Of a stretch of DNA of 64,000 bases, positions 40,323-48,404 are shown piece after piece (positions within the stretch are counted from its first letter, which is position 1; every line of letters begins with the position of its first letter). Under the pieces are notes generated by a model, which was not told the DNA's origin, ran no database searches, and worked only from the letters and a program-made list of their open reading frames with translations. Made by a program: the position numbers and the translations under genes. Source of the DNA: Paludibaculum sp. Lineage in GTDB: Bacteria > Acidobacteriota > Terriglobia > Bryobacterales > Bryobacteraceae. The stretch covers positions 32,928 to 96,927 of the forward strand of contig JARKQJ010000002.1 of assembly GCA_029973955.1 (NCBI GenBank), read 5' to 3'.

Positions 40323-42779
40323 TCAGCGGTTCTGGAACCAGTACCGGTGCACCGGCAGCGGCATCGGCGAATCCGGCCCCTTCACGCTCTTCCAGATGAT
40401 CTCGTTCAGCGCGAACATCGGGGCTTCGTCCACTTCGTCCAGGTTCATCTTCATCGACTCGCGCGCGCCCCACGCCAGCGCTGTGTTCTTCTCATTCACG
40501 TTGATCTTCGGCGCGATCGCCGTGTACCCGGCCAGGTCCGGCGAAGTGCGGAACGCGTTATACATCGGCATCGCCGCCGCGTCGTATTGCGTCATCGGCG
40601 GCAGCCCCAGCAGCAGTTCCATGGTCCGCAGCATCGACGACGTCGTGTAGAGCGTCGAATCCACGAAGCCGCGTTTCACAAACGGTCCGGCCACCAGCCC
40701 CACCGTGCGCCGCGCGTCCACGTGGTCCGGTCCGTTCTGCGCGTCGTCTTCGATCATGAAGATCGCCGTCTCAGGCCAGTACGGGCTCTTCGAAAGCCGC
40801 TCCACCAGTTGCCCGATCGCCCAGTCCGCGTTCGCCACCATCGCTTTCGGCGTGTACGCCCCGGGCCGCGTGCCCGCCGTGTGATCTTCCGGCAGGCTCA
40901 TCACGATGTAGTTCGGCAGCCGCAGGTTCGGGTTCGCCGAATTGTAGTTCTTCTCGTACTGCTCCAGCTCTTCAAAGAACACGCGCACATTGTCCGTGTC
41001 GCGCATCCCCGGCAACTTGAACTTGGGCGAAACGTGCCCCAGCAGTCCACCCACGCCGGGAGACGCGTCCATCGTCGTGCCGTCGCTGGCGCGCGTCGCA
41101 TACTCGCCGTAACTGCGATAGGTCAGCCCCTTCTTCGCGGCTAGATCCCACAGGTGCCCCGCCGCCGGCACATAGGCGCCGGCCCGCGTCGTCTTGCTGT
41201 GCCCGCCGTACTGCGCCGGCCACATCTTCTCGTTGTAGTCCGTCGCGATGGCCGAATTCGACCACGAATGCCCGTCCACGCTCACCTCGCCGTCGCAGTA
41301 GAGGTTGTCGAACAATACCCACTGCCGCGCAATTGCGTGGTGGTTCGGCGTCACTTGCTCTCCGAAGATCGCCAGCCGCGCGTCGCCGTTGCCTTCTTTC
41401 ATGTCGCCGAAGAGCTGGTCGTAGGTGCGGTTCTCTTTGATCACGTAGATGATGTGCTTGATCGGCGATCCCGCGCCCACCTCCTGCGGCACCACTGACG
41501 GCTCCTTCGGCGGCCGCGCCATCGTCAGGTAGTCGTCCTTGTACGGGATGTTGTCGTACACCTGCTTCGTCCACGCCTTCAGCCCCGTCTTCAGGTTGGC
41601 CAGCGAGACGATATTCACCGTTCCGCGCTGGATGTCCCGGATCGTTTCCTTCGTCGGCTTGCCGTTCAGCAGCGGACTCGTCGGCCCCATCACATTCGAA
41701 TGCGGCTCCAGCCCCTTGCTGTTGCCCACATAGAGATTGTTCTTCCCATCCAGCAGCAGCGCGCTCGGATACCAGCCGCTCGGAATGAACCCCAGCACCT
41801 GGCTCTCACCCGCCGTGGCCACGTTCACCACCGCCACGCAGTTGTTGTCCGCGTTCGCCACAAACAGGATGTTGTTCTTCCGGTCCAGCACCAGCGCGTT
41901 CGGCGTGGTGCCCTGCGGCGCGCGCGCCGTCGGACCCGCGTTGATCGTCTCAATCGCACGCCGCTTCTGCGTGTCGATCACCGTCACCGTGTTCTCATTG
42001 CCGTTCGACACATACAGCCGCCCGTCGGCCCCCATCTCCAGATCGTTCGGATTGTGCCCCGTCGGAATCGTCCCCACCACCTTGCCCGCCGCCGTGTCGA
42101 TGATCGATACCGAATCGCTGCTCCAGTTCGAAACATACAGCAGCGTGCCCGCCGCGTTCATCTGCAGATCGTACGGGCTCACGTCCACCGGAATCCGCTT
42201 CACCACCTTGCCCGTCGTCGTGTCGAACACCGCCACGTGCCCCGGTTGCGGATCCGCCCCGCGGTTGCCTGCATACAGGAGATTCTGCTTCGGATGCAGC
42301 GCCAGCCCGGTGAAGTACACCTCCCCCGCCGCCAGCGTGTCCCGCCACTCCGCCTCAGGTTGCTCGCCCAGCTTGCCGTTGGCGTACGCGAACACATACA
42401 CCGGCGCCACCTCCCCGTTGTGCTTCGCCCCGCTCGCGTTGCCGCCGGAGATGTACAGCTTCGCTCCATCCCGTGACCACGCCATCCCCAGCCACGCCGT
42501 CTTCAGCGGAATCCGCTGCGTCGCCGCCTGCGTCGCCGTGTCGATCACCACCAGCCCATGCGGGTTGAATCCCCCATGCTGCGCCACCACAATCCGCTGG
42601 TCCCTGCTCTGCGTCAGGTTCAGGATCAGGTCTTCCGTGTGAATCGCCTTCCCCGCCGGCGTGATCTGCCAGCCGTTCGGCAGCGAATACCCGCCCGGAA
42701 TCGGATGCGGCGGCTGTGCCAGCAGAACACCCGCAAAGACCAATGAGGCGGCAGCGCAAGTCCATCGTGAGTACGACAT
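40323..42779 (-). CDS. Beta-propeller plus phosphoesterase (phospholipase C-like) fusion, exported
   Basis: 818 residues with a signal peptide (WTCAAASLVFAGVLLAQPP). The first half (about 50-390) is a seven-bladed YVTN-type propeller with repeats such as LLYVSNWSSDSVSIIDTAAG, RLYVSNGNENTVTVIDTQK and ILFVANADNNCVAVVN. The second half (about 440-800) is a phosphoesterase domain opening with HIIYVIKENRTYDQLFGD, with metal-ligand candidates in VDGHSWSN and AIFMIEDDAQNGPDHVDARR. The domain pairing is recurrent in Acidobacteriota; the natural substrate is not known. Regulation is not evident. Its 5' end lies 107 bp from the divergent promoter of the TetR gene. Confidence 0.88.
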   Translation of the reverse strand: MSYSRWTCAAASLVFAGVLLAQPPHPIPGGYSLPNGWQITPAGKAIHTEDLILNLTQSRDQRIVVAQHGGFNPHGLVVIDTATQAATQRIPLKTAWLGMAWSRDGAKLYISGGNASGAKHNGEVAPVYVFAYANGKLGEQPEAEWRDTLAAGEVYFTGLALHPKQNLLYAGNRGADPQPGHVAVFDTTTGKVVKRIPVDVSPYDLQMNAAGTLLYVSNWSSDSVSIIDTAAGKVVGTIPTGHNPNDLEMGADGRLYVSNGNENTVTVIDTQKRRAIETINAGPTARAPQGTTPNALVLDRKNNILFVANADNNCVAVVNVATAGESQVLGFIPSGWYPSALLLDGKNNLYVGNSKGLEPHSNVMGPTSPLLNGKPTKETIRDIQRGTVNIVSLANLKTGLKAWTKQVYDNIPYKDDYLTMARPPKEPSVVPQEVGAGSPIKHIIYVIKENRTYDQLFGDMKEGNGDARLAIFGEQVTPNHHAIARQWVLFDNLYCDGEVSVDGHSWSNSAIATDYNEKMWPAQYGGHSKTTRAGAYVPAAGHLWDLAAKKGLTYRSYGEYATRASDGTTMDASPGVGGLLGHVSPKFKLPGMRDTDNVRVFFEELEQYEKNYNSANPNLRLPNYIVMSLPEDHTAGTRPGAYTPKAMVANADWAIGQLVERLSKSPYWPETAIFMIEDDAQNGPDHVDARRTVGLVAGPFVKRGFVDSTLYTTSSMLRTMELLLGLPPMTQYDAAAMPMYNAFRTSPDLAGYTAIAPKINVNEKNTALAWGARESMKMNLDEVDEAPMFALNEIIWKSVKGPDSPMPLPVHRYWFQNR

Positions 42780-42870
42780 AAAGAGAAGCCTATCAAAGCC
42801 GCATCACGAATCAATGAGAATCTCGGCGCCACCTCCCGGCACAGCCTCCTGAACCCAACATTCTGCTAAC

Positions 42871-42934
42871 GTGAATTGAATTTCACTTGACAAAGCAATC
42901 ACTTCAAATGAATAATTCAAATGTCCATTTGAAT
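42871..42934 (+). promoter_or_regulatory. Promoter and TetR-type operator upstream of the TetR/TonB-receptor block
   Basis: TTGACA (42887-42892) and AATAAT (42911-42916) are 18 bp apart, a near-consensus promoter and unusually AT-rich for this window. ATTCAAATGTCCATTTGAAT (42915-42934) is a perfect inverted repeat with 9-bp arms and a 2-bp centre, covering the -10/start region; a further TTCAAATG half-site lies at 42903-42910. GTGAA/TTCAC arms also flank the -35 (42871-42886). The position is right for steric repression by the TetR protein encoded 28 bp downstream. Confidence 0.75.
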
Positions 42935-42961
42935 CGAAGAAGTGACATAGGCACGGATTCG

Positions 42962-43639
42962 ATGAGTATTACGGAAACCACCACTAAACCGACCGCCGAA
43001 CGGATCCTCGAAGCCGCCGAAGGGCTCTTCGCGGCGCAGGGCATCCGGGGCACCTCGCTCAAGGAAATCACAGAGTTGGCGGAGGTCAACATCGCCGCCG
43101 TCAACTACCATTTCCGGTCCAAGGACGCGTTAGTGCGGGCCGTCTATGAGCGCTGCTTCCAGCCGCTGAACGAAGAGCGCTTACGTTTGCTGGACGAAGC
43201 CGAGGCCGCTGCCGGCCCTGGCGCCGCTCTGGATCTGGAGACGGTGCTCCGCGCCCTCTTCGAACCCATGGTCCGGGCGTGGCAGAAGAACCGCCACTTC
43301 ATCCTCCTGGTCGGCCGGCTCCAGAGCGAGCCGGACCCCCAGTTGAGCCATTTCGTCCAGGGCTTGTACGGGGGGCTGATCCACCGCTTCCTGGTGGCTG
43401 CCAGGCGCGCTGCGCCTGAAGTGGAAGAAGGCCAGTTGTTCTTCTGGGTCCATTTCCTGTTCGGGGGTGTGGTCTACACACTCCTCAATAGTCAGGACAT
43501 GGAACAGATGCACGCCGGGCAAAACCTCCTGCAGTCGCCGCAGGCCTTTTTGAGGGAGTTGATCGATTTTGGCGCCGCCGGGGTGCGATCTCGCGCAAAA
43601 TCAGGCGAGAGTTTCAACGTAGCGGTGAAGAGCGCCTAG
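42962..43639 (+). CDS. TetR-family transcriptional regulator
   Basis: 225 residues from the ATG at 42962. This start is preferred because a perfect operator-like palindrome and promoter occupy the bases just upstream, which a start at 42908 would place inside the coding region. The N-terminal helix-turn-helix is textbook TetR (AERILEAAEGLFAAQGIRGT, SLKEITELAEVNIAAVNYHF, RSKDALVRAVYERCF). The C-terminal ligand domain (about 90-215) is helical and resembles the TetR C-terminal domain with FVQGLYGGLIHRFLVAAR and FFWVHFLFGGVVYTLLNS. It is followed after 65 bp by TonB receptor 3 with no terminator between, so it probably controls both itself and the downstream uptake block. Ligand unknown. Confidence 0.88.
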   Translation: MSITETTTKPTAERILEAAEGLFAAQGIRGTSLKEITELAEVNIAAVNYHFRSKDALVRAVYERCFQPLNEERLRLLDEAEAAAGPGAALDLETVLRALFEPMVRAWQKNRHFILLVGRLQSEPDPQLSHFVQGLYGGLIHRFLVAARRAAPEVEEGQLFFWVHFLFGGVVYTLLNSQDMEQMHAGQNLLQSPQAFLRELIDFGAAGVRSRAKSGESFNVAVKSA

Positions 43640-43704
43640 GGGTAGACGCAACAAACGCAACGGAAGAGCCATCTGTCCGTTCCACGAAGAAGGAGCAAGA
43701 AGGC

Positions 43705-46700
43705 ATGTTTTCTCCGAAGACACGGTATCAGTCTGCGCAGGCGCCGCTTCCGCGCCGCGCATGGGGTGTGGCCGCGCTGGCACTGCTCGCCGCTCTGGCA
43801 TTCGGGCAGGAGTACCGCGCCAAGGTCCAAGGCGTGGTCACCGACCCCACCGACGCCGCCATCCCCAGCGCGGTAGTCACACTCACCAACGAGCAGACCG
43901 GCGTCACCGCCTCCGCCCAGACCGACGCCCGCGGCCGCTACGTCTTTGACCTCGTCATCCCAGGCAACTACACCATTCGCGCCGAAGCCTCCGGTTTCGA
44001 TCTCTTCGAGCGCAAGCAGATCCTCGTCCAGGTCCGCGCCGATATCACCGTCGATCCCAAGCTCCAGATCAAAGGCACTTCCTCCACCGTCACCGTCTCT
44101 GACTCCGGCACCGAGATCCAGTACAACACCAGTTCCATGGACATGACTGTCAACCAGACCATGCTCAAGGAACTCCCTGTCATGGGCCGCAATCCCTTCC
44201 AACTCGTCACCCTCAATCCAGCCGTCGTCAACCGCTACACCGGACCCTACGCCTCCGCCAACACCAACCCCTTCTTCATGTGGTCCTCCTCCTCCATCGA
44301 TGTCGCCGGCTCCAATTCCAGACAAAACGATCTCTACGTCGATGGCACACCCGTCCAAATCGGCCCCAAGGGCTCCTACACCCCCTCCATGGACGCCGTC
44401 CAGGAAGTCAGCGTCCAGCAGAACTCCGTCGATGCCGAATACGGCCACTCCGCCGGCGGCATCATGAGCGTCGGCATGAAGTCCGGCACCAACGACTGGC
44501 ATGGCACCGCCTACTACTTCGGCCGCAATCCCGCCCTCAACGCCGCCATCAACTCCGTCACCCACGATCCCTCCACCGCCCGCAATCACATCTGGGGCGG
44601 CACCCTCGGCAATCCCATCATCAAGAAAAAGCTCTTCGCCTTCACCTCCTGGGAGCAGTGGCGCAACGCCGAGCCCATTACCAACCTCTTCACTCTCCCC
44701 ACCGACCTCGAACGCACCGGCGACTTCTCCCAGTCCCGCAACGTCATCGGCGGCCTCCAGACCATCTTCGATCCCTGGACCACCAAGACCGACCCCGCCA
44801 CCGGCGCCGTCACCCGCACACCCTATCCCGGCAATAAAATGCCAACCTCCAGCCTCGATCCCACCGCCGTCCGCTTCATGAAGGACATCTGGCAGCCCAA
44901 CGGCCCCGGCGACGGCCTCATGGGCCTCCAGAACTTCAAGAAGACCTTCCCCATGCGCATCAAGTATTGGAACTTCAGCGAGCGCGTGGACTGGAACCCC
45001 AGCGAAAAATGGCGCCTCTTCGGCCGCTACAGCCAGGTCTCCACCAACCTCGCCCCTGAACGCTACTCCGGCTCCATCGCCCAGCGAGACGCCAATGCCG
45101 GCGTCATGAACAACCGTAACGCCGCCCTCGACGCCGTCTGGATCAAAGACCCCAACACCGTCTTCACCTTCCGCTTCGGCTACGCCTCCCTCGCCGACGA
45201 CTACGACTCCCCGCCCTCCAAAATCACCGAATCCCAGCTCGCCGAGTTCTGGCCCAACAACGCCTGGTACAAGCCCTACCTCAAGGACCTTCCCGCCATC
45301 TACTACCCCGCCCTCTACATCGGCGACGCCATCTTCGGCCAGGACCTCTACTGGATCCAGGAGCCCAACCACTACAGCGGCCAGGCCAGTGTCCGCCGCA
45401 CTCAGGGCTCGCACAATCTCAAAGCCGGCTTTGAAACCCGCTACCACCAGGGCAAGGTCCACATGCCCAGCCTCATGGGCTACGGCTTCCTCCCTACCCC
45501 AACTTCCCGCACCTACCAGACCCAGGACTGGGGCTTCACCGGAGACTCCTGGGCCACCTTCCTCAGCGGCGCCCTCGATCCCGCCCAGGCCGCCTACACC
45601 GCACCCCAACTCTCCAACGTCAAATACTACGCCCTCTATTTCCAGGATGACTGGAAGGTCAACCGCAAACTCACCCTCAACCTCGGCCTGCGCTGGGAGT
45701 ACGAAACCGCTCCCAACGATCCCAACTACACCCTCACCCAGAATCTCGATCTCACCAACCCCATCCCCGAAATGCAGGCCAGGCCGCCGCAGTTCCACCC
45801 GCTCGTCGTCGCCATGTACGGCAAGCCCTTCACCTACAACGGCGCCTTCTCCTTCACCAGCCCGGACCACCCCGGCAAGTACGACACCAACGCCCACGTC
45901 TTCAACCCCCGCATCGGCGCCGCCTACCGCATCACCGACAAAACCGCCCTCCGCGCCGGCTGGGCCCGCTTCGTCGTCCCGCCGCTCGTCGTCTCCCGCA
46001 CCATCACCAACGATCCCGGCATCTACGGCTTCTCTCAGGCCACCTCGAACGCCCCCACCGTTCTCGGCGTCCCCGGCGCGCGCCTCAGCAACCCCTTCCC
46101 CAACGTCCTCCTCCCCGTCGGCAACGCCTACGGCCGCTACACCCAACTCGGCGACGGCGTCACCTGGGACAGCCCCACCTTCCGTACCGGTGTCAACGAC
46201 CGTTTCAACGTCTCCCTCCAGCGATTCCTCGGCCGCGGCTTCGTCGCCGATGTCGCCTACTTCGGCACCATCGGCCGGGGCCTCCCCTACGACAAGAACT
46301 TCAACCTCATGGACCCCAGCCTGCTCTACAAATACAAACAGGCCGCCGAGCAGCCCGCTCCCAACCCCTTCTTTAACTACCTCCCCGTCGACAAGTTCCC
46401 CGGACGCATCAAGGACTATCCCTACGTCCCCGCTACCTACCAGCTCCGCCCCTATCCCCAGTACCTCGACCTCATCCAGCGCAACACCCCCGGCAAGGAA
46501 GATCGCTACAACTCCCTCCAGCTCAGCCTGCAGAAGCAGTTCAGCGACGGCTACCAGCTTCTCTGGAACTACGCCTACGCCCGCCAGCGCACCTCGAACT
46601 TCTTCAACGACATCGACCAGTACGCCGACACGTTCACCATGCTCCAGAGCAACTTGCCCCGCCACCGCATGAACTTCGCAGGCACCTTCGAACTCCCCTT

Positions 46701-47160
46701 CGGCAAGGGCCGCCGCTACGCCTCCACCGCCCCCAAGGCCGTCGATTGGATCATCGGCGGTTGGTCCGCCAGCCCCGTCTACACCATCACCTCCGGCGAG
46801 TTCCTCCGCTTCCCCGCCGCCCAGGTCTCCGGCGATCCCACCATCGACAACCCCTCCCGCGACCTCTACTTCGATACCACCAGGTTCGCGCCTCTCGCCG
46901 CCTACTCCCCGCGCATGAACCCCTGGCAGTACGACACCATCAAGGGCTCTCGCAACTGGAACATCGACCTCAGCGTCGCCAAGTTCTTCCAGGTCACCGA
47001 GAAGATCAAAACCGAGTTCCGCTTCGAGGCCTACAACCTCACCAACAGCTACGTCCCCGGCCTGCCCAACATGATCGTCACCAGCGAACAGTTCGGCCGG
47101 TCCGTCACCCAGGCCAACCTCGGCCGCCAACTCCAGTACACACTCCGGCTGCATTTCTGA
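43705..47160 (+). CDS. TonB-dependent receptor with N-terminal carboxypeptidase-regulatory-like domain (receptor 3)
   Basis: 1151 residues. GAAGGAG lies upstream of the ATG. Signal peptide (WGVAALALLAALAFGQE), carboxypeptidase-regulatory-like domain at about 35-125 (GVVTDPTDAAIPSAVVTLTN, VIPGNYTIRAEASGFDLFE), plug (LPVMGRNPFQLVTLNPAVV, AGSNSRQNDLYVDGTPV, GHSAGGIMSVGMKSGTNDWH) and a long outer-membrane barrel ending LQYTLRLHF. Third codon positions are overwhelmingly C, in contrast with receptor 1, whose coding strand is C-rich only because it lies on the other strand. It follows the TetR gene and precedes, after a terminator hairpin, the GH172-to-GH127 run, so it is the probable transporter for the products of those enzymes. 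Confidence 0.9.
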   Translation: MFSPKTRYQSAQAPLPRRAWGVAALALLAALAFGQEYRAKVQGVVTDPTDAAIPSAVVTLTNEQTGVTASAQTDARGRYVFDLVIPGNYTIRAEASGFDLFERKQILVQVRADITVDPKLQIKGTSSTVTVSDSGTEIQYNTSSMDMTVNQTMLKELPVMGRNPFQLVTLNPAVVNRYTGPYASANTNPFFMWSSSSIDVAGSNSRQNDLYVDGTPVQIGPKGSYTPSMDAVQEVSVQQNSVDAEYGHSAGGIMSVGMKSGTNDWHGTAYYFGRNPALNAAINSVTHDPSTARNHIWGGTLGNPIIKKKLFAFTSWEQWRNAEPITNLFTLPTDLERTGDFSQSRNVIGGLQTIFDPWTTKTDPATGAVTRTPYPGNKMPTSSLDPTAVRFMKDIWQPNGPGDGLMGLQNFKKTFPMRIKYWNFSERVDWNPSEKWRLFGRYSQVSTNLAPERYSGSIAQRDANAGVMNNRNAALDAVWIKDPNTVFTFRFGYASLADDYDSPPSKITESQLAEFWPNNAWYKPYLKDLPAIYYPALYIGDAIFGQDLYWIQEPNHYSGQASVRRTQGSHNLKAGFETRYHQGKVHMPSLMGYGFLPTPTSRTYQTQDWGFTGDSWATFLSGALDPAQAAYTAPQLSNVKYYALYFQDDWKVNRKLTLNLGLRWEYETAPNDPNYTLTQNLDLTNPIPEMQARPPQFHPLVVAMYGKPFTYNGAFSFTSPDHPGKYDTNAHVFNPRIGAAYRITDKTALRAGWARFVVPPLVVSRTITNDPGIYGFSQATSNAPTVLGVPGARLSNPFPNVLLPVGNAYGRYTQLGDGVTWDSPTFRTGVNDRFNVSLQRFLGRGFVADVAYFGTIGRGLPYDKNFNLMDPSLLYKYKQAAEQPAPNPFFNYLPVDKFPGRIKDYPYVPATYQLRPYPQYLDLIQRNTPGKEDRYNSLQLSLQKQFSDGYQLLWNYAYARQRTSNFFNDIDQYADTFTMLQSNLPRHRMNFAGTFELPFGKGRRYASTAPKAVDWIIGGWSASPVYTITSGEFLRFPAAQVSGDPTIDNPSRDLYFDTTRFAPLAAYSPRMNPWQYDTIKGSRNWNIDLSVAKFFQVTEKIKTEFRFEAYNLTNSYVPGLPNMIVTSEQFGRSVTQANLGRQLQYTLRLHF

Positions 47161-47169
47161 TATGCATGC

Positions 47170-47222
47170 AGGACGAAGGCGCCGCTCCTCTCTCCTCCAG
47201 TAGAGCGGCGCTCGTCCTTGAT
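47170..47222 (+). terminator. Terminator hairpin after TonB receptor 3
   Basis: AGGACGAAGGCGCCGCTC (47170-47187) pairs with GAGCGGCGCTCGTCCTT (47203-47219) with a small internal bulge and a ~15-base loop. It is followed by only a weak T-run, so it may be an attenuator rather than a complete stop between the receptor and the GH172 gene. Confidence 0.55.
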
Positions 47223-47264
47223 TCTGCCGGAACTGACAAATAGAAAAACGGAGCCTCCCGCGCG

Positions 47265-48404
47265 ATGAATCCTATCTCCGCCCGCACCCTCACCGGCGCC
47301 CTCGTCCTCCTCCTCTCATCTGCCCCCGCCGCTCTGCCACAGACCCCGGCTCCGGCTTACGCCCCGCTCTCCGGCCTCAATGCCCTGCCCCAGTTGCGCC
47401 AGGCCGAAACCCGCTCCATCTCACCGGAAAATCCCACCGGAGAACGCGGCGGCGGTGCCAAAGCCGTCCCCACCCCCATGAGCGGCGCCTCCGCCCTCGG
47501 CACCGGTTGGAAGGTCAGCCCCGACATCGTCCTGCCCCGCCGCCGCACCGTCACCATCGCCGACATCCAGGGCCCCGGCGTCATCCAGCACATCTGGATC
47601 ACCGTCCACGAAGCCGCCTACCGCGACGCCATCATCCGCTTCTACTGGGACGACGAAAAAGAGCCCTCCATCGAATCCCCCGTCGGCGACTTCTTCGGCA
47701 ACGCCCACGGCATGCGCTACCCCGTCAACTCGCTCATGCTCGCCGTCAACCCCTCCGGCGGCTTCAACTCCTACTGGCCCATGCCCTTCCGCAGGCACGC
47801 CCGCATCACCGTCGAAAACCAGCGCCCCGAAGACATCCCCGGCTTCTTCTACCAGATCACTTACTCCCTCGAAGCGGTCCCCGCCGACGCCGCCTACTTC
47901 CACGCCTCCTGGCGTCGCTCCCTCACCACCCGCGAACACCCCGAACACATCCTCGTCGACAACATTGAAGGCCAGGGCCACTACGTCGGCACCGCCATCG
48001 GCTGGGAGCAGCTCTCCAACGGCTGGTGGGGCGAGGGCGAAGTGAAGTTCTACCTGGACGGCGACGACAAGTTCCCCACCATCTGCTACACCGGCACCGA
48101 AGACTACTTTGGCGGCGCCTGGAACTTCGGCGACACCACCTTCTCCACCCCCTTCCTCGGTTACCCCCTCTTCCATAAACCCGCCGGCCAGATCCCCAAA
48201 CACTACGTCTACCGCTGGCACGTCCAGGACCCCATCCGCTTCAAGCAGAACCTCCGCGTCACCATTCAGGCCCTCGGCCACTGGCCCAATCGCAAGTTCC
48301 AGCCCCTCACCGACGACCTCTCCTCCGTCGCCTACTGGTATCAGACCGAACCCCACAAGCCCTTCCCCGCCATGCTTCCGCGCGAGGCCCGGTTCCCGCG
48401 ATGA
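47265..48404 (+). CDS. GH172 (DUF2961) glycoside hydrolase, exported
   Basis: 379 residues with a signal peptide (LTGALVLLLSSAPAALPQ). The DUF2961 double jelly-roll is recognisable from TVTIADIQGPGVIQHIWITV, YWDDEKEPSIESPVGDFFGN, NSYWPMPFRRHARITVENQ, then GEGEVKFYLDGDDKFPTICY and the signature GTEDYFGGAWNF, whose Glu is one of the expected catalytic carboxylates. The family, known from fructofuranose/arabinofuranose-active enzymes, acts on furanose sugars; an arabinofuranoside substrate would fit the GH127 enzyme encoded further down. The stop overlaps the next gene by 4 bases (ATGA at 48401-48404). Confidence 0.85.
   Translation: MNPISARTLTGALVLLLSSAPAALPQTPAPAYAPLSGLNALPQLRQAETRSISPENPTGERGGGAKAVPTPMSGASALGTGWKVSPDIVLPRRRTVTIADIQGPGVIQHIWITVHEAAYRDAIIRFYWDDEKEPSIESPVGDFFGNAHGMRYPVNSLMLAVNPSGGFNSYWPMPFRRHARITVENQRPEDIPGFFYQITYSLEAVPADAAYFHASWRRSLTTREHPEHILVDNIEGQGHYVGTAIGWEQLSNGWWGEGEVKFYLDGDDKFPTICYTGTEDYFGGAWNFGDTTFSTPFLGYPLFHKPAGQIPKHYVYRWHVQDPIRFKQNLRVTIQALGHWPNRKFQPLTDDLSSVAYWYQTEPHKPFPAMLPREARFPR

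Noticed and set aside
43636..47154. 1172-codon open frame on the minus strand opposite TonB receptor 3
   Set aside because: Gly/Val/Glu-rich shadow caused by the extreme third-position C of the receptor gene; no fold signature.
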